DNA from: Butyrivibrio sp. MC2021 | Lineage (GTDB): Bacteria; Bacillota; Clostridia; Lachnospirales; Lachnospiraceae | Reading direction: 5' to 3' | DNA length: 64,000 nucleotides | Assembly (NCBI RefSeq): GCF_000621605.1 | Contig: NZ_JHXX01000004.1 | Span: 124,001 to 188,000 of the forward strand | Shown: positions 1 through 7,696 of the stretch, one piece after another | How the letters are laid out: each line of letters opens with the position of its first letter | Numbering within the stretch: position 1 is the first letter of the stretch | Program-made: the position numbers and the translations under genes | Notes under the pieces: model-generated | The model's database searches: none | What the model saw: only the letters and a program-made list of their open reading frames with translations | What the model was told of the DNA's origin: nothing

Positions 1-302
1 CTGTAATTGGCTCTCTGGGCAAAGGCTATAAGAACATCCGGGTGATAGGTCTTTACGAACTCCTTGAGATACTTAACTCTCAGGAAAAACTTGGTTATTC
101 TGTTTTTCTTTTCATCTTCTGCCCTGAGTCCCACGTGAACTCTTGTAACCTCAGGCAGGAGCTTGAATTCGTTCTCATCCTCCCATTCGGTGGCCACATA
201 AACCTTGTAGCCCTCCTTGGAAAACTGATTGGCGAGGTTGGAAACTACTCTCTCGGCGCCGCCCTGAACCAGGCAGTTTAAGTGAAATGCTATTGTCTTC
301 AT
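1..302 (-). CDS. GT4 glycosyltransferase, N-terminal part (cut by window start)
   Basis: The reading frame starts with ATG at 302 and is still open at position 1, so only about 100 N-terminal residues are visible. They begin MKTIAFHLNCLVQGGAERVV; the glycine-rich QGGAERV loop followed by an alternating beta/alpha pattern is typical of the acceptor-side Rossmann domain of GT4 retaining glycosyltransferases. The catalytic EX7E half lies outside the window. The start codon directly abuts the stop of the formyltransferase gene at 303, so the two are probably co-transcribed and translationally coupled. It probably adds one sugar of the unit C glycan at the cytoplasmic membrane; donor and acceptor cannot be told. 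Confidence 0.85.
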   Translation of the reverse strand, partial: MKTIAFHLNCLVQGGAERVVSNLANQFSKEGYKVYVATEWEDENEFKLLPEVTRVHVGLRAEDEKKNRITKFFLRVKYLKEFVKTYHPDVLIAFAQRANY

Positions 303-1238
303 TTAGATAAGGATGTCTCCTGTTTTTACTTCTCTGGTGCTCTCAAACTTGTCGATAAGAAGGGAACCGTCCACGGTCCTTACCACAAGCTTGCCGTCAA
401 ATATATCAACCACTTCTCCCGGTGCAAAAGCGGAGAAATTGATCATCTCGTCAAAGGGGTGGGCCTGCCAGATGGTGACTTTGTTGTCCTCACTTTCCTC
501 GTTTACATAGCAAAAAGCCCCGGGGAACGGAGCAGCCACGCCTCTTATAAGGTTGTAGATGTTTCTGGTCCTCTCCTTGAAGTCAACCTTTCCATCTGCA
601 GCCGTACGTTTATTGTACCATGAATCGTAATCTTTTGAATCGGTACGGATGGTTATCTTACCGGTTTCCATATAGGTGGTAAGAAGCTTTTTTATCAGAT
701 TCTTGGAACAGATCATGTTCTTGTACTGAGCTGTTCTGATGTCGTCGTGCTCGTTGATCTGGAACATCTCTGTGGCAAAAACATTGGGACTGTCCGCATG
801 TTCGTCGTATTTGAAGAGATTCAGGTTAAATCTGGTATCTCCCAGGATCATGGACCAGTTAAGGGGTGAGCGTCCTCTTCCGAAGGGAAGGTATCCGCAG
901 TTGCCGTGGAAGCCGAAGATTCCCTGGGAAAAGGCATCCAGAACCTCCTTGGGGATAAGCCTCTGCCAGCCCATTACAAGGCCCAGGTCAAAGGTGTTCT
1001 CTGAAATGAACTTCTTTGTCTTCTCATCATTGAGGAAATAGCTGTCCGCCTCATGGACAGGGATCCCATATTTCTCAGTAAGGAAGGAAAGTCCCTTAAA
1101 GCCTGAAACCTGGTTGTGCTCAAGGACCTTGGGGGCAATGGTGATAACAAGATCAACCTTGCAGATCTCCTTCTCGATAAAATCAATAATATTTTCTGAG
1201 GTGTCTTTAACACCGAATACAACTACCTTATAGTGCAT
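303..1238 (-). CDS. Formyltransferase-family protein, probable sugar N-formyltransferase
   Basis: This 311-residue protein has the two-domain layout of 10-formyl-THF-dependent transferases: an N-terminal formyl-transfer fold and a C-terminal OB-like domain (NLIRGVAAPFPGAF, about residues 228-243). The active-site loop is recognisable at residues 109-128, with His111 and RGRSPLNW, and Asp149 sits where the catalytic Asp of the family is expected. The usual Asn two residues before the His is a Gly here. Embedded among glycosyltransferases, it is more likely to formylate an amino sugar nucleotide than initiator Met-tRNA. The 4-amino sugar expected from the PglF/PglE-type enzymes of this locus is a plausible substrate, but that is inference. 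Its ATG overlaps the stop of the preceding GT4 by one base. Confidence 0.82.
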   Translation of the reverse strand: MHYKVVVFGVKDTSENIIDFIEKEICKVDLVITIAPKVLEHNQVSGFKGLSFLTEKYGIPVHEADSYFLNDEKTKKFISENTFDLGLVMGWQRLIPKEVLDAFSQGIFGFHGNCGYLPFGRGRSPLNWSMILGDTRFNLNLFKYDEHADSPNVFATEMFQINEHDDIRTAQYKNMICSKNLIKKLLTTYMETGKITIRTDSKDYDSWYNKRTAADGKVDFKERTRNIYNLIRGVAAPFPGAFCYVNEESEDNKVTIWQAHPFDEMINFSAFAPGEVVDIFDGKLVVRTVDGSLLIDKFESTREVKTGDILI

Positions 1239-2446
1239 TACTCATACCTCTTTAATATCTCATGGATACTGTCTTTATATTTGTCAGGGGCATAAAAAAG
1301 CGCTCTGGATGCGGCCTTTTCGGAATACTTAGCCGCCAGCTCCTTATCCCTGATAAGCCTTAATATCTGCTGTGCCAGGATCTCCTCCTCCGGTGTCACA
1401 TGGGTTATGTCCATATCGACCTGCTCTCCCATGTCGGGAACAAGGATTCCGTACTCCCCGAGAACCGGCTCTGTTACGCTGCTGCCGTTGGGCTTTCTGG
1501 TTATAAGCTCCTGATACTGTTCATCAGATAAAAGAATCTCTCTGGGTCCTGTCTTGCAGTCCGCAGAAATAACAGGCTTGTTGAGGGCCAGGGCCTCCAA
1601 AACCGCATTGGGAAAGCCCTCGTGGTTGGAGCTGCAGACATAGATGTCAGATCCTGAAACGTAGGCGAAGGGGTTCTTACGAAGTCCAGGGAATGCGGCC
1701 TTATCGGCAATTCCCATTTCCTCTGCCATCTTCTTGTAGGCTGACCAGTCACCGGAGCCAAAGATCTGAAGTCTTGCCTTTGGGTACTCCTTCTGAACAA
1801 GGTTAAAAGCCTTCACCAGATGCCAGTTGCCCTTGATGTAATCATTTCTTCCCATGTTGGAAATAATGATGATATCGCTGTCCTTTTCCTTCTCAGCGGC
1901 AAAGGGTGCGTCCTCCACGGGCTGAGCGCCCTTGGTCCGGATCTCATTTACATCAAGAGGATTGTATATATATGTGCTCTTGTCATAGTTATAGTCGGAT
2001 TTAAGCTGCCTCAGGATCTCCTTGGAGCAGGAGAGGACCTGATCGGACTTTTTGCAAAAAAGTCTTACCTGCCTGGGCTTTTCCATATCGGTCTGGCAGC
2101 GAAGTCCTGTCAGGACTCTGCCGGGGCCGCCGGACAAAACATTGGAATAATTGGCGCTTCCAAAGCTGTAGGCTATGTCGCAGTTAAGTTCTTTTTTTAC
2201 TTTCTTTATCTTGTTTGCACGTTTGAATACGTTTAAAACCTTCTTCACAAGGCCCTTTTCCGAAGGGACATTTATGTCGATGACATTGAGTCCCGTGACA
2301 TCATAGTTGATATCCTTGGAGGAAAAGATAACGATATAAACGTTGTAAAACTCCTGCATGAGGCGGGCTGTGGTGACGCAGACCCTCTCAAAGCCGCCCT
2401 GATGAAGCATCGGGCACAGGAGGAGTAAATTTTTCTTGTCGCTCAT
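1238..2446 (-). CDS. GT4 family glycosyltransferase
   Basis: A 402-residue cytoplasmic GT-B glycosyltransferase of the usual length. The N-terminus has the HQGGFERV glycine loop; the C-terminal half has the donor-site EX7E motif in EGFPNAVLEALALNKPV followed by a typical GPREIL segment. It would transfer one sugar with retention of configuration onto the growing lipid-linked glycan. The start at 2446 follows an AGG ribosome site. Upstream lies the block of tandem 84-bp hairpin repeats, and downstream it overlaps the formyltransferase start by one base, so it belongs to unit C. The sugar cannot be read from the sequence. Confidence 0.88.
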   Translation of the reverse strand: MSDKKNLLLLCPMLHQGGFERVCVTTARLMQEFYNVYIVIFSSKDINYDVTGLNVIDINVPSEKGLVKKVLNVFKRANKIKKVKKELNCDIAYSFGSANYSNVLSGGPGRVLTGLRCQTDMEKPRQVRLFCKKSDQVLSCSKEILRQLKSDYNYDKSTYIYNPLDVNEIRTKGAQPVEDAPFAAEKEKDSDIIIISNMGRNDYIKGNWHLVKAFNLVQKEYPKARLQIFGSGDWSAYKKMAEEMGIADKAAFPGLRKNPFAYVSGSDIYVCSSNHEGFPNAVLEALALNKPVISADCKTGPREILLSDEQYQELITRKPNGSSVTEPVLGEYGILVPDMGEQVDMDITHVTPEEEILAQQILRLIRDKELAAKYSEKAASRALFYAPDKYKDSIHEILKRYE

Positions 2447-2460
2447 AGTTTACCTTTCAG

Positions 2461-2712
2461 TCATAAGGAAGTTCTGCTCTCACATGCGAGCATGTGAGCC
2501 AGAACGAAGAAGCTCACTAAGCTCGAAAGGACCTCGCTAAGTAATCATAAGGTAGTTCTGCTCTCACATGCGAGCATGTGAGCCAGAACGAAGAAGCTCA
2601 CTAAGCTCGAAAAGACCTCGCTAAGTAATCATAAGGTAGTTCTGCTCTCACATGCAAGCATGTGAGCCTGAACGAAGAAGCTCACTAAGCTCGAAAGGAC
2701 CTCGCTAAGTGA
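2461..2712. repeat. Three tandem 84-bp repeats, each containing a long hairpin
   Basis: Copies begin at 2461, 2545 and 2629, each with TCATAAGG followed by a hairpin, and they are nearly identical. In copy 1 the hairpin spans 2471-2505: outer arms GTTCTG/CAGAAC, a small internal loop, then inner arms CTCACATGC/GCATGTGAG closed by a 2-nt turn. Copy 3 differs at the tip (CATGCAAGCATG instead of CATGCGAGCATG). Each unit also has a shorter internal direct repeat (CTCACTAAGCTC and CTCGCTAAG). The block fills the gap between two GT4 genes and starts 6 bp past the upstream stop codon. It probably lies in the operon mRNA, where it could affect processing, stability or attenuation. No T-tract follows, so it is not a classic terminator. 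Confidence 0.9.
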
Positions 2713-2718
2713 TCTTCT

Positions 2719-4206
2719 TCAAAAATGCCCATGTTCGTAGAAATACTCCAATTCCTTCGCCTGAGTCTTAACATCAAAGCCGGCGCTTCGAAGCTTGCCG
2801 ATGATGTACTTGGAGGACTGCTGTCTGTCTCCGATGGAGTACTCGATGCGGCGATGCATTCTTGTAGGAATCTTCTCATCCGCAGCCTGCTTTGCAAACT
2901 GCATCCTGTCTTCCTCTGACATGGTATTTAAGGTTTCAAAACCGGTGCCTTCATCAAGAAGGTCCATATCCGGTGTATCATCTGTTTCAAATATGCTCTC
3001 TCTGCGCTCTCCGGTGATGGCGGTGAGGGTCTGATTGAGCTTGATCTCCTCCAAAAGAGGCTCTGAGCCGTAGTCCTCATGAAGCATGAGATCGTCCAGG
3101 ATCTTTCTGGCCCAGTCTCTGGCCTCGGACTTGATGCTCATCATGGAAACCAGCTCCGTCACATTTACCTCAGGGGTTACGGAGTCGGACACAAGGCACT
3201 GCAGGCCTGCTGCCTGGGCCTCCACAACGCTGCCGGGAAGTCCCTCGTATCTTGAAGGGAAGCAGAAGTAGTCCATGGCCTGATAATAGTCGCTGGCGTT
3301 ACTCTTATTTCCCGCAAAAATACATCTGTCGTAGATATGGAGCTTCTGAGCCAGCTTCTCCATCTCATCCATCAAAGGGCCATTGCCCAGCATAAGGAGC
3401 CTGATCCTCATGCCGTGGAGAATACTGTATTGGTTAAGGTCGTCGTTATCAAGAAGACGACACACATTGGCAAAAACGTTCAGAAGGAACTCGTGGTTCT
3501 TGGCATAGCGGAAGCTTCCCACGTGACCGATGACGAGAGCATTGGATACTCCCAGCTCCTGCCTGATCCTGTTCCTCTTTTCCTCATCATAAGCAAAATG
3601 TCCCAGGTCCACAGCGTTGGGGACAATGCGGACATTGCCGATATCCATGAGGTGCTTGCCGAATACGGAATATCCGGCTTCTCTTGAGCAGGCGAAGTTC
3701 CAGTCTGTGGAGCCTTCCCTCTGAAGAGGGGTTCTGAGGATCCTGGTGGCCAGGCCCTTGACTCCCGCATCCACTCCGGCGCTTCTGGCGTGGGCTATGC
3801 AGATGGGAACTCCGGACTTTCTGGCAATAGGAAGATAAATGGCTGCGGTGCTGGTCATATGGCCCTGAACCACCTTCCACTCGCCCTCGTGCTCCTTGAA
3901 GAAGCGCTTGATGGCGGCCTTGTAGTCCTTCATATTTGTGCCCACAAATTTAGGGAGGCAGAATATTCTCCCTCCGAGTTTTGTTACGCTATTATCAAAA
4001 TAGTCCGGCTCCCTGACTGCCATGAGTTCATCTGAAGTCGGACTCTTTTTTCCTGTCTTTTCAGGCGAGTAGTGTACCAGAAAATCGAACTGGATCTTGT
4101 CACGATTCATGTTGCGGTAAAGATCCATTATGCGGCATTCGGCACCTCCGACGCCCAGTCCCCCTAAGACATGGAGTATTCGAATCTGTCCATATCCGTA
4201 TTCCAT
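2719..4206 (-). CDS. GT4 glycosyltransferase with acidic C-terminal extension
   Basis: A 495-residue GT-B enzyme resembling the CapH/EpsF group of GT4 proteins: an N-terminal GGLGVGGAE loop, a central HVGSFRYAKNHEFLL donor-domain entry, and the EX7E region SRYEGLPGSVVEAQAAG. After about residue 385 it runs on roughly 100 residues beyond the usual family end, first an acidic stretch and then a short basic/aromatic tail ending EHGHF. I do not recognise this extension. The start at 4206 is preceded by AGGAA. Its stop lies 6 bp before the tandem hairpin block, and it follows the deacetylase gene by 14 bp. Confidence 0.87.
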   Translation of the reverse strand: MEYGYGQIRILHVLGGLGVGGAECRIMDLYRNMNRDKIQFDFLVHYSPEKTGKKSPTSDELMAVREPDYFDNSVTKLGGRIFCLPKFVGTNMKDYKAAIKRFFKEHEGEWKVVQGHMTSTAAIYLPIARKSGVPICIAHARSAGVDAGVKGLATRILRTPLQREGSTDWNFACSREAGYSVFGKHLMDIGNVRIVPNAVDLGHFAYDEEKRNRIRQELGVSNALVIGHVGSFRYAKNHEFLLNVFANVCRLLDNDDLNQYSILHGMRIRLLMLGNGPLMDEMEKLAQKLHIYDRCIFAGNKSNASDYYQAMDYFCFPSRYEGLPGSVVEAQAAGLQCLVSDSVTPEVNVTELVSMMSIKSEARDWARKILDDLMLHEDYGSEPLLEEIKLNQTLTAITGERRESIFETDDTPDMDLLDEGTGFETLNTMSEEDRMQFAKQAADEKIPTRMHRRIEYSIGDRQQSSKYIIGKLRSAGFDVKTQAKELEYFYEHGHF

Positions 4207-4220
4207 ATTTCCTCGCTTTA

Positions 4221-4967
4221 TTACTTCTTGATCTTTTTTCTGACCTGCATCAGGGTAAATTTACCCTTGGCCAGAGCATATTCTTTAATGTCCCCGGTAA
4301 GTGTCCTGGGACTTACATCCATTTTTTTGTACTCCGAATAAGATACCACCTCTGCCTTGTCAAAAAGCTTCTCGAAGTTCTCGAAATCACTGTCGTCCAT
4401 GGTATTGGTGTGATAGACAAAGGTAACAAGGCCCTCGCTCTTATCCGCAAGGCTCTTGCTCTTACTGATTGAGATAGGATAAAAGGTCATTCCGTCCTTC
4501 TCATAGGGGCCGCTTCCGAAGCCGTCGGTGATCTTGTCAAAACCGTTCTTCTTAAGGGCCTTCAGGGTATTGTAATCAAAGGAATGTGAGGGGGCCATGA
4601 AAATATCCGTGGGAATGTCATTGGCCCTGAATATCCTTCTTCCCTCTCTGATGAGATAGTCCTGATCCTCAAGGGAAAGTCCCGCAAACTCCGACTTATT
4701 TCCGATGGGGAAATTGCCCGCCTTTTTGGTGGTGTAAAGGTGGTTAACTCCGTGCATGGCAATAGTCCAGCCATCCTTGCGGAGTTCCTTCACATAGTTC
4801 CAGAAGTCCTTACGGGGCAGGTCTATCTTTAGTTTTTTATCCTTGTTGTCGGGAACCACTCCTATAAGGGGCTTAACTCCGTGCTTATCAAGGATTTCCT
4901 TGAAGCGCAGGAATTTGGCCCAGTCCATATCAGGAGTGATGTCATCAATTCTGATTGCTACTCTCAT
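4221..4967 (-). CDS. Polysaccharide deacetylase-like protein (DUF2334/NodB type)
   Basis: This 248-residue protein has the metal-dependent deacetylase signatures in compact form: an N-terminal RIDDI (the Asp-Asp pair) and AMHGVNHLY providing the metal-binding His pair, followed by MAPSHSFDY. It has no signal peptide or membrane segment, so it may act in the cytoplasm on a lipid-linked or nucleotide-linked amino sugar rather than on finished polymer. De-N-acetylation would expose an amine that the nearby formyltransferase or ATP-grasp enzymes could modify; that link is inference. The first gene downstream of the MITE-like sequence, it has only a weak ribosome site (GGGATAGAAT). Confidence 0.75.
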   Translation of the reverse strand: MRVAIRIDDITPDMDWAKFLRFKEILDKHGVKPLIGVVPDNKDKKLKIDLPRKDFWNYVKELRKDGWTIAMHGVNHLYTTKKAGNFPIGNKSEFAGLSLEDQDYLIREGRRIFRANDIPTDIFMAPSHSFDYNTLKALKKNGFDKITDGFGSGPYEKDGMTFYPISISKSKSLADKSEGLVTFVYHTNTMDDSDFENFEKLFDKAEVVSYSEYKKMDVSPRTLTGDIKEYALAKGKFTLMQVRKKIKK

Positions 4968-4983
4968 ATTCTATCCCACTACG

Positions 4984-5024
4984 CTATGATGATATTTCCA
5001 TGACTTTGAATCCCTATATCACTA
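4984..5024. repeat. Solo remnant of the MITE-like element (fused ends)
   Basis: About 40 bp next to the full element repeat its two ends only: a short ATGATGAT left end is joined directly to the right-end sequence TTTCCATGACTTTGAATCCC, identical to 5173-5192 of the neighbouring copy. The interior is missing. This looks like an internal-deletion derivative or a leftover from recombination between adjacent copies. It supports the idea that the element has been active or has recombined here. Confidence 0.6.
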
Positions 5025-5031
5025 CTCTATG

Positions 5032-5199
5032 ATGATATACGGATTGCTCCACTTGCGTTCCCGCAATCCTGCAAGGATTCGAAAATCGGTATGCTCATTT
5101 CATTCGCATCCCTTTTTTTCTCATCCTTGTTCGGTCTTCAAGGTCATGTAAATTATCATGCGAGCATGAAATTTCCATGACTTTGAATCCCTATATCAT
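5032..5199. mobile_element. MITE-like element, copy A
   Basis: A 168-bp non-coding element with terminal inverted repeats ATGATATACGGATT (left, 5032) and its near-complement AATCCCTATATCAT (right, ending 5199); the inverted match extends to 17 bp with one mismatch at 5029-5202. The interior contains a GGATTGC/GCAATCC hairpin (5041-5069) and a nested hairpin whose outer arms are 5137-5148 and 5176-5187 (11 of 12 paired), with a CATGCGAGCATG tip. A second copy is at 6193-6359. The right end reaches into the stop codon of the epimerase gene. Size, terminal repeats, lack of an ORF and two copies in one locus fit a miniature inverted-repeat element; no transposase is seen. Confidence 0.72.
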
Positions 5200-6173
5200 C
5201 ATAAATTTTCTTTATACCAGTCAATGGCCAGTTTGATGCCAGCTTGGAAGTCATAGGAAGGATCGTAGCCAAGGTTGGTTCTGGCCTTGGTGATGTCTGC
5301 GTTGGAGTCTCTGATGTCTCCGGCTCTCGGAGGTCCAAAGATAGGCTCAACGTCCATTCCAAGGGCATCTGTAAGGTGATGGTAAACGTCGATGAGGAAC
5401 TCTCTTCCGCCGGCACCGATGTTGTATGCCTCTCCTGCTGCCTCTGAAGAAGCAAGGCAGGCGCGAAGGTTGCCCTCGATAACGTTGTCTACATAAGTGA
5501 AATCTCTGGACTGCTTGCCGTCGCCGTTGATGGTGGGTGTCTCACCGTTCATGAGCTGGCGAAGGAACTTGGGGATAACAGCGGCATAGGCGCCGTTGGG
5601 ATCCTGTCTTCTTCCGAATACGTTGAAGTATCTCAGTCCGTAGGTGTCGAGGCCGTAGAGCTTCTTGTAAAGCTTGCCGTACTCCTCGTCAGTCTTCTTG
5701 GTAAGGGCATAGGGTGAAAGTACATTGCCCTCCTGGCCTTCCCTCTTGGGAAGAGTGGTGGAATCGCCGTAAACAGAGGAGCTGGAAGCATAAACGAACT
5801 TTTTAACACCGTTCTGTCTTGAAGCCTCCATCATGTTGAGGGTTCCTCTGATGTTGATCTCCTCGTATAAAAGAGGCATCTCGATACTTCTGGGAACTGA
5901 ACCCCAGGCTGCCTCGTTAAGTACATAGTCTACACCCTTGGTGGCTTCCATGCAGGCATCCAGGTCTCTGATGTCCTTCTCGATGAAAGTGAACTTAGGG
6001 TTGCTCATAAAAGGCTGAATGTTCTCGATGTGGCCTGTGGACAGGTTGTCCATACATCTAACGGTGTAGCCCATATCAAGAAGTGCCTCACAAATGTTGG
6101 AACCGATGAAACCTGCTCCGCCTGTTACAAGGAACACGCTTCCTTCGGGAAATTTTAAATCTTTATATGCCAT
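5199..6173 (-). CDS. tviC: UDP-N-acetylglucosamine 4-epimerase, WbpP/TviC type
   Basis: A 324-residue extended short-chain dehydrogenase. It has the NAD-binding TGGAGFIGS loop at residues 17-25, the SSSSVYGDS strand at 130-138 and the catalytic Tyr155/Lys159 pair in YALTK. The GSVPRSI segment at 91-97 is typical of WbpP/TviC epimerases that interconvert N-acetylated UDP-hexosamines or their uronic acids. The gene just upstream encodes a TviB/WbpO-type dehydrogenase, so together they would make UDP-GalNAcA or a related N-acetylhexosaminuronic acid. A GGAG site precedes the start at 6173. The gene is bracketed by two same-orientation MITE-like copies, one of which touches its stop codon. A neutral UDP-Glc/Gal 4-epimerase is the alternative. 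Confidence 0.85.
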   Translation of the reverse strand: MAYKDLKFPEGSVFLVTGGAGFIGSNICEALLDMGYTVRCMDNLSTGHIENIQPFMSNPKFTFIEKDIRDLDACMEATKGVDYVLNEAAWGSVPRSIEMPLLYEEINIRGTLNMMEASRQNGVKKFVYASSSSVYGDSTTLPKREGQEGNVLSPYALTKKTDEEYGKLYKKLYGLDTYGLRYFNVFGRRQDPNGAYAAVIPKFLRQLMNGETPTINGDGKQSRDFTYVDNVIEGNLRACLASSEAAGEAYNIGAGGREFLIDVYHHLTDALGMDVEPIFGPPRAGDIRDSNADITKARTNLGYDPSYDFQAGIKLAIDWYKENL

Positions 6174-6192
6174 AAATACTCCTTTTAAAAAT

Positions 6193-6359
6193 ATGATATA
6201 CGGATTGCTCCACTGCGTTCTCGCAATCCTACAACCATTCGGAAATCGATCCGCTCATTTCAATCGCGTATCTTTTTTCCTCATGTTTGTTCGGTCTTCA
6301 AGGTCATGTAAATTATCATGCAAGCATGAAATTTTCATGACTTTGAATCCCTATATCAT
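6193..6359. mobile_element. MITE-like element, copy B
   Basis: A second copy of the element at 5032-5199, about 167 bp, in the same orientation and with the same terminal repeats (ATGATATACGGATT and AATCCCTATATCAT). It keeps the internal hairpins; the tip reads CATGCAAGCATG, the same base change that separates copy 3 of the tandem hairpin block from copies 1 and 2. It ends one base short of the stop codon of the UDP-sugar dehydrogenase gene and fills the whole gap up to the leader of the epimerase gene. It is probably transcribed within unit C and could fold into a strong intercistronic structure. Confidence 0.72.
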
Positions 6360-6360
6360 A

Positions 6361-7677
6361 TTACAGTCTCCAATAGTCAAATCCATCTGTGTTGTAATCG
6401 TTCATATCATAGATGCCCTTAAGGTCCATGAATACCTTGGTCTTATGGGCAGGGTTAAAGAACTTGGCAATGTCTGCAGGCTTGTAGCTCTTGAACTCCT
6501 CATGAGCAACTGCAACGATAACAGCATCCATATCCTTAACAGACTCAAGGGAATCAAATTCAATGCCGTAAAGTCTCTTAGCCTCATCTGAATCAGCCTC
6601 AGGATCTACAACCACAGGCTTAATTCTGTACTCACCAAGCTCGTTGTAGATATCGATAACCTTGGTGTTTCTGGTGTCAGGGCAGTTCTCCTTGAAGGTG
6701 AAGCCGAGGATAGCAACCTTGGCATTCTTAACAGGGATATCTGCTGCGATAAGATTCTTAACCAGTGACTCAGCGATATATTTGCCCATATCATCATTGA
6801 TACGTCTGCCGGAGAGGATGATCTGTGAGTGATAGCCCAGCTCCTCTGCCTTGTAGGTAAGATAGTAAGGGTCAACACCGATGCAGTGTCCGCCAACCAG
6901 GCCCGGGAAGAACTTCAGGAAGTTCCACTTGGTTCCTGCTGCCTCAAGAACACTCTTGGTGTCGATGTCCATCTTGTGGAAGATCATGGACAGCTCGTTC
7001 ATGAAAGCGATATTGATATCACGCTGTGAATTCTCGATAACCTTGGCAGCCTCTGCAACCTTGATGGACTGTGCCTTGTAAACACCTGCAAGGGCAACCA
7101 GCTCATAAACCTTGGCAACGGTCTCAAGGGTCTCCTCATCCATACCTGAAACGATCTTGGTGATGGTGTCCAGTCTGTGAACCTTGTCACCGGGGTTGAT
7201 ACGCTCAGGTGAGTAACCAACCTTGAAATCTACGCCGCACTTAAGACCTGACTCCTTCTCAAGGATAGGAACACAGATGTCCTCTGTAACTCCGGGATAT
7301 ACTGTTGACTCATAAACAACTACACTGCCCTTGGTAAGGTATTTTCCAAGGGTACGGCTTGCGCCCTCAACAGGAGTAAGATCAGGAGTGTGATCGTCGT
7401 TAACGGGAGTAGGAACAGCAACAACGTGGAATTTGCACTCACGAAGCTTCTCAGGATCTGCTGTAAACTCTACAGAAGTCTCCTTAATGGCGTCGTCGCC
7501 AACCTCTCTGGTGGGATCGATTCCCTTCTTGTACAGATCAACCTTGGCTGCGTTGAAATCGTATCCTACAACCTTGATCTTTTTTGCAAAAGCAACTGCG
7601 ATAGGCATTCCTACATATCCGAGACCTACCAGTGAAAGTTTCTCTTCGCCCGCAAGGAGCTTCTCATATAAATCCAT
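6361..7677 (-). CDS. tviB: UDP-N-acetyl-hexosamine 6-dehydrogenase, TviB/WbpO type
   Basis: This 438-residue protein matches the UDP-glucose/UDP-N-acetylhexosamine dehydrogenase family in length and layout. The NAD-binding GLGYVGMP loop is at residues 18-25, YSPERINPGD follows in the middle, and the catalytic Cys265 lies in GGHCIGVDPYYL. The C-terminal GFTFKENCPDTRN and VVVDP segments complete the third domain. It would oxidise C6 of UDP-GlcNAc or UDP-GalNAc to the uronic acid using two NAD. The ATG at 7677 is preferred to the one at 7683 because it sits six bases after a GGAGG site. With the downstream TviC-type epimerase it forms the standard GalNAcA pair. Confidence 0.88.
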   Translation of the reverse strand: MDLYEKLLAGEEKLSLVGLGYVGMPIAVAFAKKIKVVGYDFNAAKVDLYKKGIDPTREVGDDAIKETSVEFTADPEKLRECKFHVVAVPTPVNDDHTPDLTPVEGASRTLGKYLTKGSVVVYESTVYPGVTEDICVPILEKESGLKCGVDFKVGYSPERINPGDKVHRLDTITKIVSGMDEETLETVAKVYELVALAGVYKAQSIKVAEAAKVIENSQRDINIAFMNELSMIFHKMDIDTKSVLEAAGTKWNFLKFFPGLVGGHCIGVDPYYLTYKAEELGYHSQIILSGRRINDDMGKYIAESLVKNLIAADIPVKNAKVAILGFTFKENCPDTRNTKVIDIYNELGEYRIKPVVVDPEADSDEAKRLYGIEFDSLESVKDMDAVIVAVAHEEFKSYKPADIAKFFNPAHKTKVFMDLKGIYDMNDYNTDGFDYWRL

Positions 7678-7696
7678 TGTCATCCTCCAAAATGAA

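Noticed and set aside
303-1238. Methionyl-tRNA formyltransferase (fmt)
   Set aside because: It shares the fold, but the location in a glycan operon, lack of def or other translation genes nearby, and the altered Asn-x-His site argue for a sugar substrate.
2461-2712. Possible CRISPR array
   Set aside because: The 84-bp units are contiguous and nearly identical with no unique spacers, and no cas gene is near.
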